Part shown: piece by piece, positions 37,559-46,550 of the stretch
How the letters are laid out: every line of letters starts with the position of its first letter
Position numbering within the stretch: position 1 is the first letter of the stretch
DNA from: Pseudomonadota bacterium
Lineage (GTDB): Bacteria; Bdellovibrionota; Bacteriovoracia; Bacteriovoracales; Bacteriovoracaceae
Assembly (NCBI GenBank): GCA_027488375.1
Contig: JAIYBW010000004.1
Coordinates: 372,001 to 436,000, forward strand
Direction of reading: 5' to 3'
Length of the DNA: 64,000 nt
Position numbers and translations under genes: made by a program
The notes under the pieces: model-generated
What the model was told of the DNA's origin: nothing
Databases searched by the model: none
The model's input: only the letters and a program-made list of their open reading frames with translations

Positions 37559-38482
37559 ATGGAGAGACGCAAGGTCATTATTATTGGAACTGGTCCTGCT
37601 GGACTTACAGCTGCCATTTATACTGCTCGAGCAGATCTTAAACCTCTTATCCTCGAGGGACATGAGCCTGGTGGGCAACTCACCCTGACAACTGAAGTTG
37701 AAAATTTTCCAGGTTTTGAACATGGAGTGATGGGACCTGAACTCATGAGTACCATGAAGAAACAGGCTGCTCGATTTAATGCTGAATTTAAATCAGTCAT
37801 GTGCACTGAAGTTGATTTTTCTAAGCGTCCCTTCAAAGTAACAGACTCTTCTGGATCATCATATGAAGCCGATACAGTTATTATTTCAACGGGAGCTTCT
37901 GCAAAATGGCTTGGACTTCCAAATGAGAAAGAGCTGACAGGGCGTGGAGTTTCAACCTGTGCAACATGCGATGGTTTCTTTTATAGAGATAAAATTGTCC
38001 ATGTTGTTGGGGGCGGAGACACCGCAATGGAAGATGCCACTTTCATTACCAAATTTGCTAAAAAAGTTTACATCGTTCATAGAAAAGATACTCTGCGTGC
38101 TTCTAAGCCTATGCAAGACAGAGCTTTTAAAAACCCAAAAATTGAATTTCTTTGGGACTCAGCTGTTACAGAAATAAAAAGCAATGAATCTGGAGTTTGT
38201 GGAATAACGGTTGAAAATCTTAAAACTGGTGCCAAGCAAGAACGTCAAACCGATGGGTTATTCTATGCCATTGGACACCAACCAAATACTTCATTTCTCA
38301 AAGGTCAAATCACTCTAGATGACCATGGATTTATCAAAACGCAAAATGGCCCAGAAACAAACATTCCTGGAGTCCTTGCTTGTGGAGATGTTCAGGATTC
38401 TTATTATCGCCAAGCCATCACGGCAGCAGGTTCAGGCTGTCAGGCGGCCATTAAGGCAGAAAGATTTCTTGAAGGTCATTAG
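37559..38482 (+). CDS. trxB: Thioredoxin reductase
   Basis: A 307-residue NADPH-dependent flavoenzyme that reduces thioredoxin. FAD site GTGPAG (10-15), the redox pair CATC (134-137), the NADPH site VVGGGDTAMEDATFI, and GVLACGDVQDSYYRQAITAAGSGCQAA all match low-molecular-weight TrxB at normal length. GAGG lies about nine bases before the ATG. A DUF2914 membrane protein gene follows after three bases. Confidence 0.96.
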   Translation: MERRKVIIIGTGPAGLTAAIYTARADLKPLILEGHEPGGQLTLTTEVENFPGFEHGVMGPELMSTMKKQAARFNAEFKSVMCTEVDFSKRPFKVTDSSGSSYEADTVIISTGASAKWLGLPNEKELTGRGVSTCATCDGFFYRDKIVHVVGGGDTAMEDATFITKFAKKVYIVHRKDTLRASKPMQDRAFKNPKIEFLWDSAVTEIKSNESGVCGITVENLKTGAKQERQTDGLFYAIGHQPNTSFLKGQITLDDHGFIKTQNGPETNIPGVLACGDVQDSYYRQAITAAGSGCQAAIKAERFLEGH

Positions 38483-38485
38483 AAA

Positions 38486-39589
38486 TTGGTAGAAAAAATT
38501 CTCAATTTCAAAAATAAAGTCTTAGATTTTTATCAACGCCACGAAGTGTTGGTCTCAATGGCCGTATTCGTGGCAGGTTTTCTTTTCGATCTCCTCACTT
38601 TAGGGAGAATTGATGATCTCTTTAATCTTATACAACAGGCCATTTATCTACTCATTCTTGGGACCCTGCTCATTATAGAGATGAGAGTTAATTACTTGAA
38701 TCTTGAACTCACTCCCCGAGGCAAAAAATTTTGGCAGTACCATAATTTAATCGTTCATTTCCTCTTCGGTTCCTTACTATCTGTTTACACTATTTTCTAT
38801 TACACTTCGGCTTCAGCTTTAAGTTCGCTTATTTTTATTGCACTCCTGGCCGGTCTGATGCTGGCCAATGAGATCCCTCAATTTCAAAAGATAGGAGTTC
38901 CGGTAAGAGTTATTCTCTATACGATTTGTGTGCTGTCCTATTTTTCATTTTTTTATCCTATCCTCCTAGGTCACATTGGAGCGATCCCCTTCTGGCTAGC
39001 TGTTTTGACTTCAGCCTCAATTCTGACTTTAATATGGCGATTAAATTTTAGCTTTTCTTCCATTTCAAATGCTCTCAAATCACATGTCCTTTATCCTGGT
39101 GCTGTTGTTCACCTGGCCTTCATTATTGGCTATTACACTTCACTCATTCCACCGGTTCCAGTCGCGATAAAAAAAATCGGTATCTATTATGATGTCAAAA
39201 AAATTGATGGTGACTACCGCGGTCTTCACTTAAAACCATTTTGGAAATTTTGGAGTCAAGGTTCGACAAGCTTTGAAGCACGTCCTGGGGATAAAGTCGT
39301 TGTTCTAGCTTCGATTTTTTCCCCTACAGACTTTCAAGATAAGGTGTTTCTCAAATGGTATTATGATGATCCAAAAAATGGATGGACCCTACGAGATGCG
39401 ATTCCTCTTTCCATACTTGGAGGAAGAGATGCGGGCTTTAGAGGTTTTGGCTCAAAATCACATTATGAATATGGGGACTGGAGAGTCATCATAGAAACGA
39501 GTGACTCAAGAGAAGTAGGCCGTATTAATTTTACGGCCACAGAAGATAAATCTAATGATCTAAGAGAGTTTAAAGAGGACGTTTACTAA
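38486..39589 (+). CDS. DUF2914 membrane protein (TTG start)
   Basis: 367 residues. About seven membrane segments lie between residues 20 and 225, followed by a periplasmic C-terminal domain with the DUF2914 pattern: FEARPGDKVVVLASIFSP, VFLKWYYDDPKNGWTLRD, FRGFGSKSHYEYGDWRVIIETSD and a closing GRINFT strand. The function of DUF2914 is unknown. The TTG start lies three bases after the trxB stop, where AAGGTC overlaps the end of trxB. The stop shares CTAA with the convergent lipoprotein stop. Confidence 0.72.
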   Translation: MVEKILNFKNKVLDFYQRHEVLVSMAVFVAGFLFDLLTLGRIDDLFNLIQQAIYLLILGTLLIIEMRVNYLNLELTPRGKKFWQYHNLIVHFLFGSLLSVYTIFYYTSASALSSLIFIALLAGLMLANEIPQFQKIGVPVRVILYTICVLSYFSFFYPILLGHIGAIPFWLAVLTSASILTLIWRLNFSFSSISNALKSHVLYPGAVVHLAFIIGYYTSLIPPVPVAIKKIGIYYDVKKIDGDYRGLHLKPFWKFWSQGSTSFEARPGDKVVVLASIFSPTDFQDKVFLKWYYDDPKNGWTLRDAIPLSILGGRDAGFRGFGSKSHYEYGDWRVIIETSDSREVGRINFTATEDKSNDLREFKEDVY

Positions 39590-40032
39590 AGATTTATTTC
39601 AACTCTTTTAATATCACTTGAAGTTTTTATTTCAAAAGACTGATTACTATTCAAATAGAAAATTGTTTGCCCAGAATAACAATCTTTCAAATCAGTTATC
39701 TGGAGTTTGAATTTTTCATCACCCTTAAGATTTATATAATTCCACAATACAATTGTGACCTTATCTAAACCACGGGTAATTCCGACATTCCCCTCTCTAA
39801 GGCACTCATCATAAATCTTTTTATCGTTTACTGAAATTTGAATATTTGAAGGAAACTGATAGGCATCTTTATAGAGAAACCAGTTCATATCACAACCCTC
39901 ACCGGCCTCCTGGCATGAAAGCGGGTCAAAGGTCCTTATAGTGACCTGATCACCCTGAATCTCAGTGGTGTCATTACAGCCCTGTATAAAAAATAAAGAG
40001 CCCAAAAACAGAAGATTAAGAAAGAATTTCAT
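39586..40032 (-). CDS. Small lipoprotein, 148 aa
   Basis: Predicted lipoprotein: MKFFLNLLFLGSLFFIQGC, lipobox cysteine at about 19, then about 130 residues with beta-strand character and four further cysteines (SCQEAGEGCDMN, CLREG, DCYSG), probably two disulfides. No family recognised. It ends with a four-base stop overlap with the DUF2914 gene and faces the crotonase gene over about 220 bp. Confidence 0.65.
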   Translation of the reverse strand: MKFFLNLLFLGSLFFIQGCNDTTEIQGDQVTIRTFDPLSCQEAGEGCDMNWFLYKDAYQFPSNIQISVNDKKIYDECLREGNVGITRGLDKVTIVLWNYINLKGDEKFKLQITDLKDCYSGQTIFYLNSNQSFEIKTSSDIKRVEINL

Positions 40033-40147
40033 AAGTTCCCTTAAGCTAAAGCATTAAAAGTACAAAATTATGGTTTCAAGCTTAACTCAAACTGACAACA
40101 ATTTTTTTAAACGATACCCGAGCAAAAAGAACCACAAAGAAATGACT

Positions 40148-40177
40148 TTGACACATGGTTATTGAGTCTGAAATGAT
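40148..40177 (+). promoter_or_regulatory. Candidate promoter for the crotonase gene
   Basis: A perfect TTGACA (40148-40153), an 18-base spacer and AATGAT (40172-40177), four of six to TATAAT, lie about 70 bases before the start at 40251. A small hairpin CAAAG-aaatga-CTTTG overlaps the -35 box and could be an operator. Confidence 0.45.
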
Positions 40178-40250
40178 ATTGATGTGATGTTTTTGCTAAA
40201 GGATTAGTGAAAACTAAATCAATTTTTTGCGAGAAACCAAGGAAGGTGAC

Positions 40251-41108
40251 ATGCAGACGAATCTTTTCAACTACACAACACTCTCAACAAGATTAGAAAA
40301 ATCTACACGAACTTTATTCGTCACCTTAAACAGACCAGACTGGAATAATAGTTTTCGACTTGAAATGTTGTTTGAACTTGAATCACTTCTTGCTTGGTGT
40401 ACAACGAGGGTTGAAATCAACACGATATTTTTTGACTCTTGCACTTCCCATTTTTCAACAGGCCTTGAATTATCTAACCTTTCTACTTTAACTGCTAATC
40501 AACTCGATAAAATTAATACCAAACTCCATAAAATTATATTTGCTATGATGCAATTACCTCAAACTGTTGTCGTAGACCTAGGGCATGGCACACAAACAAT
40601 TGCTTCTGAGTTCGCATTGGGGGCCGACATACGTATTGCAGCTGAAGAAGTTGAAATGAGCTTTAATCACTGTCGCTATGGTCTTATACCTGCAGCAGGC
40701 GGCATGAGCATGCTTTCAACTCTCGTATCTCCTACTTTTGCTCGCTCATGGGTTTTAACGGGAGATAAACTAAATGCACAGACACTTAAAGAATCAGGTC
40801 TCGTACGCACTGTTTATCAAGAAGAGAGCAAAGAAGAAGCGATCTCTAATCTTTTAAATAATATTGCCTCTCAGGCCCCTGTTCAAAGAATTCAATCCAA
40901 GCTTGGACTATTTGAAACTTTGAGGAATCAATTTGAGAATGGAATTGTGACTGATCGAAAAATTGCAAAAGCCTCAATGGTTTCTGAAGATTGGAAATCT
41001 CGCAAAGAAGAGACTGCACAAACTTCATTTATGCCGGCAAAATCTATGTCCTATTCTGTGAAATTATCTCTCATTAAAAGTGAGGATATCACTCCAATAG
41101 AACATTAA
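40251..41108 (+). CDS. Enoyl-CoA hydratase/isomerase (crotonase) family protein
   Basis: 285 residues with the crotonase fold: TLNRPDWNNSF, the oxyanion-hole region STGLELSNLS, QTIASEFALGADIRIAAEEVEMSF and GLIPAAGGMSML. Compared with enoyl-CoA hydratase, the first catalytic Glu is kept in ASEFALG, but the second (in the PE-x3-G block) aligns with His in NHCRYG, so classical hydration is doubtful. The start at 40251 has GGAAGGTG just upstream and is preferred over a TTG at 40227. The substrate is unknown. Its stop overlaps the GH15 stop (TTAA). Confidence 0.8.
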   Translation: MQTNLFNYTTLSTRLEKSTRTLFVTLNRPDWNNSFRLEMLFELESLLAWCTTRVEINTIFFDSCTSHFSTGLELSNLSTLTANQLDKINTKLHKIIFAMMQLPQTVVVDLGHGTQTIASEFALGADIRIAAEEVEMSFNHCRYGLIPAAGGMSMLSTLVSPTFARSWVLTGDKLNAQTLKESGLVRTVYQEESKEEAISNLLNNIASQAPVQRIQSKLGLFETLRNQFENGIVTDRKIAKASMVSEDWKSRKEETAQTSFMPAKSMSYSVKLSLIKSEDITPIEH

Positions 41109-42370
41109 TTTAAAAAGCCACATCGCATATAAGCAGTCATAAAAGAGTTATGAGACCACGTTAGGTTGAGTGCACCCTGCATAAATCCATTTGTTTTATT
41201 AAATTGTTCCGAGAGATGACCTTGTTTATCTGAGTGGTAAATAACTCTTTCAAATTGAGCTTCAATATCCTCATGGAGTTTTTTTAATGCATAAGACCTT
41301 TTGTTCTTAGTCTCATCGACCATGAGGCAATAATATTCTGCCAATGCTATTGTGGATAAAAACCATGGATTGCCTTCGCCTGAGGTCTCATAGCCATCAT
41401 AACGATCCTCTGGATAGCGTCCTAAACCCAATCCACGAACTGATTTAGTTTTATTAATAGGGTAAATTGATGAAAATTCTCTCTTCAATGTATCAAGATA
41501 TTTCAAAATAAATTCATCATCTAAGTGATAAAGCTTTTGATAAGGAGAGGTATGAAGTAGCGCTAATAAAGGAGCTATATCGATGAGGGAGTTTTTATAG
41601 CCTAGGACTGCCGATCTATGGATTGAAACTTTTAGACCAATTATAGAGTCATTAAAATTTGATTTTACAAAATGACCAATTAATCTAGATTCTTGATCAT
41701 AAAAACGAGCAGCACCAAGATCGCCTAATTCTTTTGCAAGAAGAGCTCCTTCCTGAAGAGCTACATGTTGGGCCATTAGTGTATAGAAGTGAAGACCTTT
41801 TTCCTCTTCCCAAAGATCAAAACTCTGCTCATTCCAATGATGAGCAACATACTCTAAATCTTTCTTAATCACAGAATCAGCAGGCAAAACTCCATGATAG
41901 AGAAACTGAAGAACATAATCTTGATCACCTTCTTTTAAAAGAATACGTGCAAATTTAATTAATGAAAGTGCACGAAGGGCTGGGCCATCATTTTGTGGAC
42001 GTCCCCAAGGGCCACTAAAACCAGAACCATCCACATTAAATTTTGGTTCACCAAGACCAGTTAAAGTCGGGATATTTTGGCGATAAATTTCAGCTTGGAC
42101 CCAATTGAAAATCATCTCTCTAATTTTTGAATCTTTTGTTTTCTCAAAATAATCAATAAGTGAACGCATGGTCAGTGCAGTGTCTCTAACCCAATCGTAA
42201 TAATAATTTGGAGAAATTTTACTTGGACTTGCAACGACCATCCCTTTCATCACATCAGGGCGAGTTGAGTTCTCAATGACGATATCAAGGCTTCGCTGAA
42301 ATTGTTCATGTTTAGTTGGTAGATTTGCCCATAGAAGTGTTGAGCAGAAAAAAAGGATGATAACATTCAT
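41105..42370 (-). CDS. Exported GH15 glucoamylase
   Basis: 421 residues with a short signal (MNVIILFFCSTLLWA). GH15 blocks in order: YYYDWVRDTALTMRSLID (57-73), GEPKFNVDGSGFSGPWGRPQNDGP (108-130), the catalytic-acid segment SFDLWEEEKG (Glu about 188), ETSGEGNPWFLSTIALAEYY (329-346) and SEQFNKTNGFMQGALNLTWSH with the catalytic base Glu387. Such enzymes release glucose from starch or glycogen ends in the periplasm or outside. It overlaps mvk by four bases and ends the mevalonate operon, an unexpected partner. Confidence 0.88.
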   Translation of the reverse strand: MNVIILFFCSTLLWANLPTKHEQFQRSLDIVIENSTRPDVMKGMVVASPSKISPNYYYDWVRDTALTMRSLIDYFEKTKDSKIREMIFNWVQAEIYRQNIPTLTGLGEPKFNVDGSGFSGPWGRPQNDGPALRALSLIKFARILLKEGDQDYVLQFLYHGVLPADSVIKKDLEYVAHHWNEQSFDLWEEEKGLHFYTLMAQHVALQEGALLAKELGDLGAARFYDQESRLIGHFVKSNFNDSIIGLKVSIHRSAVLGYKNSLIDIAPLLALLHTSPYQKLYHLDDEFILKYLDTLKREFSSIYPINKTKSVRGLGLGRYPEDRYDGYETSGEGNPWFLSTIALAEYYCLMVDETKNKRSYALKKLHEDIEAQFERVIYHSDKQGHLSEQFNKTNGFMQGALNLTWSHNSFMTAYMRCGFLN

Positions 42371-43242
42371 ACAATATTCCTTAATTCAAACTGTTCTAAT
42401 GAGATCAAATTGTTTGATTCAAATCGATTAAAAGAGTATCCAAGAATAAACCCTCCACCACCAGCACCACAAAGCTTAAGAACAAAATCCCCGGAATCAA
42501 GGCCCTGATTCCAAAGATGTTTTAATTGAGTGGGAATCATTTCTTGAAAATATTCCCATTGGAATTTCGAAATGAGCCATAAATGATGAAAGAGGTCTTT
42601 TTTATTTTGTCCTTTTAAAACATCATCAATCGCGAAATTAACTTCTTTCGATAAAATATTTGCACAACTTAATTTAAACTCAGGATCTTTCATTTTTTCT
42701 TGATAGATCTGAACAAGAGGTCCAGTGTTTCTTTGTTTTTCGGAATCAATAAGAAAGAAATTTGATAATTCAAGATCATTATCAAGCACCTCAATCTGAT
42801 CGAAACTATGAATAAGCAAAGGCTTTTTAAGTAAACTAACAAGCGGGTCAATACCTGAGCTTGATCCATGAAAGTGATCTTCAAGTGAGGCAAGAATCTT
42901 TTTCTTTTCAAGAATGCCTTGCTCACTTTTACCATAGCGATCGTAAAGGGCAGCAATTAATGCTCCGGAACTTCCCACTCCAAACCCCTGGGGTATTGAG
43001 GAATCAAACCAAAGACCAGAATCTAAATCTTCTTTTAATTTATCGGAATCAAAATAAGAATGCCCCGATTTCTCAAGAAAGGCGAACAACTCCTTTCTCG
43101 AATTTATAGCACGCTCTGAATCCTTCTCATTAAAAGACCAAGATCCCTTAAAGTGAGGATATGGTAAGGCGAGAGCTTTAGACCCGTGAAGAATAGTGTA
43201 CTCACCTAAAAGAAGTATTTTAGCGGGATATTCAACTAGCAT
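42367..43242 (-). CDS. mvk: Mevalonate kinase (GHMP family)
   Basis: A 291-residue GHMP kinase that most likely phosphorylates mevalonate. Motif 1: PAKILLLGEYTILHG; motif 2, the ATP loop: GFGVGSSGALIAALY (87-101); the HFHGSSSGIDPLVS block (124-137) typical of mevalonate kinases; motif 3 near the end: KLCGAGGGGFILGY. It is on the short side of the family. It overlaps mvaD by seven bases and the GH15 gene by four. It is assigned mvk rather than phosphomevalonate kinase because the other kinase in the operon carries the GYDIA motif. Confidence 0.85.
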   Translation of the reverse strand: MLVEYPAKILLLGEYTILHGSKALALPYPHFKGSWSFNEKDSERAINSRKELFAFLEKSGHSYFDSDKLKEDLDSGLWFDSSIPQGFGVGSSGALIAALYDRYGKSEQGILEKKKILASLEDHFHGSSSGIDPLVSLLKKPLLIHSFDQIEVLDNDLELSNFFLIDSEKQRNTGPLVQIYQEKMKDPEFKLSCANILSKEVNFAIDDVLKGQNKKDLFHHLWLISKFQWEYFQEMIPTQLKHLWNQGLDSGDFVLKLCGAGGGGFILGYSFNRFESNNLISLEQFELRNIV

Positions 43243-44273
43243 AATACAGGTCCATCCCCAAGCCGATCATGAATGATCATTTCACTTAAATGACTTAATT
43301 CCGAATTAATAAATGTAAGGACATTTTTTTTATCTGATTCTGGATAAATGAGGTGGAGATTTGGACCAGCATCAAGTGTGAAGTAAACTGGAATTTTCGT
43401 ATCCCTTCTAAACTGTAAAAGGATCTCTATGGCCTTCAGCGTATTTGGTAAAAGTAGGATGTACGGTGAAGGAGATGTTAACATCATGGCATGCAGTGAT
43501 AAAGCCTCTGATTCAAGGATTGATCCCAAAAGATCCATATCACCAGACTGTAATGCCGAAACACAGCGGTTTAAATTAAAATTTGCCTGAGTAAATCGTC
43601 TTTCAGCATAAAAATGATCATTCATCAGGCCGTGGCCAGAAGTAGAAGATACTTTTTTTTCCTCAGAACTTACTACAAGAATTGAATCATTGAGGTTTTT
43701 AAAAGATTCGTGCACCTCTAAAGGTGTTGCAAATTCATTGGATGAGTATTCTCCCCAAGTCGTGAATCCGCCAAATAATGATCGACATGCACTACCACTC
43801 CCCAGCCGGGCCAGGAAGCTTGCTTCTTTATAAAAATCTAGAGTCTTGGAAAGACCTGAACAATGATAAAGAAAATCAGTCATTGTTAAAGCTATGGCCG
43901 CCATCCCCGAAGCCGAAGAGGCAATTCCTGTCCCATGGGGAAATGTATTACTAGTCTCAATTTTCAAATGAACTTTTGAAAGGACGGGTAATAAGGGGAT
44001 CAGTTTTTCAACGTAGTTAAATATTTTTTTTGAAAATGCAGGATTTTCTTTTCCATCTAAAAATAACTCCACTTTTAAGTGATCTGATGGAATAAAATGT
44101 GTTTGAGTAATTGTTCTACACTCACTTAAAGTCATCGAAAGTGATGAGTTCGCAGGGATTTGATTCTCTCTTTTGCCCCAATATTTTACAAAGGCAATAT
44201 TTGAGGGGGCCATCCACTTCGATGTAAACTCTTGAGCATTAATTTTTACAAATTTATCAAAAAAACTTGTCAT
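43236..44273 (-). CDS. mvaD: Diphosphomevalonate decarboxylase
   Basis: A 345-residue enzyme that converts diphosphomevalonate to isopentenyl diphosphate with ATP. Clear signatures: APSNIAFVKYWGKR (22-35), PANSSLSMTLS (40-50), HGTGIASSASGMAAIA (113-127), GSGSACRSLFGGFTTWG (158-174) with the catalytic Ser/Arg region, and TLDAGPNLHLIY (299-310) with the catalytic Asp. Full family length. It overlaps the upstream kinase by four bases and mvk by seven. Confidence 0.95.
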   Translation of the reverse strand: MTSFFDKFVKINAQEFTSKWMAPSNIAFVKYWGKRENQIPANSSLSMTLSECRTITQTHFIPSDHLKVELFLDGKENPAFSKKIFNYVEKLIPLLPVLSKVHLKIETSNTFPHGTGIASSASGMAAIALTMTDFLYHCSGLSKTLDFYKEASFLARLGSGSACRSLFGGFTTWGEYSSNEFATPLEVHESFKNLNDSILVVSSEEKKVSSTSGHGLMNDHFYAERRFTQANFNLNRCVSALQSGDMDLLGSILESEALSLHAMMLTSPSPYILLLPNTLKAIEILLQFRRDTKIPVYFTLDAGPNLHLIYPESDKKNVLTFINSELSHLSEMIIHDRLGDGPVLC

Positions 44274-45226
44274 GTCTTAAGTTGAGAAAATGGATCATAA
44301 CGAACAATTTCAGTGAAAGGGATGAGGGTTGAGAAGCCTCTTTCGTTAAAATAATCGCGGGTTTCAGAAGGAGTACGATCAGAAGTCACTAAAGCAAAAT
44401 CCCCACCCCAGGCACCGAGAGATTTAACTTCGCCCCAGAAATCGCCAAAAAACTTGTCTTTAACTTTTTCATATTTAAGAGAACTTGAAATAATATCTTC
44501 ATGCGTTTTTAGTATCTTGTTAAATATGTTTAAGCTCTGACAACTCACCATTTCCATGGAAAGCTGAGAGATTTCAGTAACGATGCTATTTTTTCCTTGA
44601 ATATTAGTTTGATTATATTTTTTGACTTCCTTCTCAGAAGATTGCTTCTGGCCTAGATAGACAAAATACAATTGATCTCTAAAGCTTGGATTAAACGTAA
44701 TATTTTCCCACTGGGGCTTATTATCTAATTTTTGAAATTTAATTGGTCCCATCGCTTGAGCACAAGCAATATCATAACCAGACCCACCAATCGTTTTATT
44801 AAGGAGTTCAAATGGACTTACATAAGCCCACTGAGCAACGTTATAAAGAAATGTTGAACTGGAACCAAGACCCCATTCTAATGGGAATTCAATTTTAGTT
44901 TCGACAAAAACATCTAAGTCATCTCTTAAGAAATGTGGATTCTGGAGTCTGACTGCTTTTAGAATTTGGTGAACGAAATCCTGTTTTGCATTTTCCTGGT
45001 TTTTTATGGGATTAAAATGCCAGAACTCATAATTGGATTCGAACCAAACTTTCCCCGTATGATCAATACTCTTCCAATTTAAAACTGGCTGATAAGATTG
45101 GCGGTATTTAACTTTCATTGATTGACCAACTGTTGTAGGGAGGGCAATCGCCAGAGCGCCATCCATAACAAAGTACTCACCACTCAATAAAAGCTTTCCA
45201 TGGCCGTAAAAAAATTGGTCTTGCAT
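44270..45226 (-). CDS. GYDIA-type GHMP kinase, probable phosphomevalonate kinase
   Basis: 318 residues. GHMP motif 1 GKLLLSGEYFVMDGALAIALP, ATP loop WGLGSSSTFLYN and the eponymous SGYDIACAQA identify the GYDIA family known from Bacteroidota mevalonate operons. By elimination it should make diphosphomevalonate, since mevalonate kinase and the decarboxylase are separate genes here. The start at 45226 has AGGAC six bases upstream and lies seven bases after the HMGR stop; the frame stays open to 45358, but that would add 44 residues inside mvaA with no similarity. The substrate is an inference. Confidence 0.82.
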   Translation of the reverse strand: MQDQFFYGHGKLLLSGEYFVMDGALAIALPTTVGQSMKVKYRQSYQPVLNWKSIDHTGKVWFESNYEFWHFNPIKNQENAKQDFVHQILKAVRLQNPHFLRDDLDVFVETKIEFPLEWGLGSSSTFLYNVAQWAYVSPFELLNKTIGGSGYDIACAQAMGPIKFQKLDNKPQWENITFNPSFRDQLYFVYLGQKQSSEKEVKKYNQTNIQGKNSIVTEISQLSMEMVSCQSLNIFNKILKTHEDIISSSLKYEKVKDKFFGDFWGEVKSLGAWGGDFALVTSDRTPSETRDYFNERGFSTLIPFTEIVRYDPFSQLKT

Positions 45227-45233
45227 ATAAGTC

Positions 45234-46550
45234 CTAATGTAGAGAGTGATCTTTGTTGAGGAAATCTCTGACAGCACTAAAAGAGACGACTTTATCTTTG
45301 AAAAATAATTTTGCCTCTTCAATCTGGTTTTGGTCAGCACCGAGCTGATTGAGAACATTCAGGAGGTGAAGTTTCATATGCCCTTTTTGGATGCCCGTCG
45401 TGATGAGAGATTTAACTGCACTAAAATTTTGAGCAAGACCAACAGAGGCCATAATCATCATCAATTTTTCAGCTGAAGGCTTTTCAAGAATCATCAAGGA
45501 GGCTTTCGCTAGTGGATGTAAGGACGTCAGTCCCCCCACAGTGCCAATGGCAAGAGGAAGCTTAAGCGTAAAGTGAAATTCATCCCCAATTATTTTCGCT
45601 TCAGAAAGTGATTGGTATTGACCTGATCTTGCTGCATAAGCATGAGCACATGCTTCAACAGCTCTAAAATCATTTCCAGTTGCCAGAACAACGGCATCGA
45701 TTCCATTCATGATGCCTTTATTATGAGTAACGGCGCGATTGGTATCTACCTGAGCAATCTTAACTGCATTTACAAATTTCTGGGCAAATTCATGAGGGCC
45801 CATTGCGTCCGAAAAATGACCTAATTCCTTAATAGGGCAACTCACTGAGCACTCCACGAGACACTCAGGGGTATAATTAGACAAGATACTCATAATAATT
45901 TGGAAATCATTTGACTGCGGTTTAAGATCCTCACTCACACGAGTTTTGAACTCAGTCGCAACCTGCTCCAAAATGGAATTAATAAAGTTTGCCCCCATTG
46001 CATCACAGGTATTGAAACTAAGCTTTAATTGAAAATAATTCTCCATTTTGTCAGTGAGATCAACTAGATCGAGTGATAAAATGCCGCCTCCCCTTTTTTC
46101 CATATTAGAAGAAAGGTGCTTCAAAGAAGACAAGAGGTCCACTTTGATTTTGTTAAAATAATTTTTGATTTCATCTTTATTATTCGACCACATGAAATGA
46201 ACGTGACCAACTTTAGTCATTGAGAGCACACGAGCGCGAAATCCGCCTCGATCAAGCCAAAATTTTGCTCCTAAAGAGGCTGCTGCAACCACAGAGGACT
46301 CTTCTATGACCATCGGTACAGAATAGATGTGACCATTGATTAAAAAATTAGGCGCCAGTCCAAATGGAAAATTAAAATTGGTGAGCGTATTTTCTGAAAA
46401 CTCATCAAACTTTTTTTGTGTTGAAGAATCAGGATGCCAATAGCTTGGCAAAAGATTCACTAGTTCCGCAGCCTCGCCAGTTAATTCACTGGCCAACCAT
46501 TTAATTTTTTCATCTTTCGTTAGTTTAGAAAAACCAGTAATTGCTTTCAT
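45234..46550 (-). CDS. mvaA: Hydroxymethylglutaryl-CoA reductase, class II type
   Basis: 438 residues, the size of bacterial class II HMG-CoA reductases. Visible: the catalytic Glu in VIEESSVVAAASLGAKFW (82-98), DAMGANFINSILE, the catalytic Lys/Asn block TNRAVTHNKGIMNGIDAVVLATGNDFRAVEACAHAYAA, PLAIGTVGGLTSLHPLAKASL and the catalytic His region IQKGHMKLH. It reduces HMG-CoA to mevalonate. Overlaps fni by four bases. HMG-CoA synthase is not in the window. Confidence 0.95.
   Translation of the reverse strand: MKAITGFSKLTKDEKIKWLASELTGEAAELVNLLPSYWHPDSSTQKKFDEFSENTLTNFNFPFGLAPNFLINGHIYSVPMVIEESSVVAAASLGAKFWLDRGGFRARVLSMTKVGHVHFMWSNNKDEIKNYFNKIKVDLLSSLKHLSSNMEKRGGGILSLDLVDLTDKMENYFQLKLSFNTCDAMGANFINSILEQVATEFKTRVSEDLKPQSNDFQIIMSILSNYTPECLVECSVSCPIKELGHFSDAMGPHEFAQKFVNAVKIAQVDTNRAVTHNKGIMNGIDAVVLATGNDFRAVEACAHAYAARSGQYQSLSEAKIIGDEFHFTLKLPLAIGTVGGLTSLHPLAKASLMILEKPSAEKLMMIMASVGLAQNFSAVKSLITTGIQKGHMKLHLLNVLNQLGADQNQIEEAKLFFKDKVVSFSAVRDFLNKDHSLH

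Noticed and set aside
40041..40200. Possible small RNA in the crotonase upstream gap
   Set aside because: Only short 5-bp arms (AACCA/TGGTT and CAAAG/CTTTG) are present and they overlap the candidate promoter; not enough for an RNA call.
45227..45358. 44-residue N-terminal extension of the GYDIA kinase
   Set aside because: The extra part lies inside mvaA and has no GHMP similarity; the ATG at 45226 has AGGAC at good spacing and starts right at the family's first motif.
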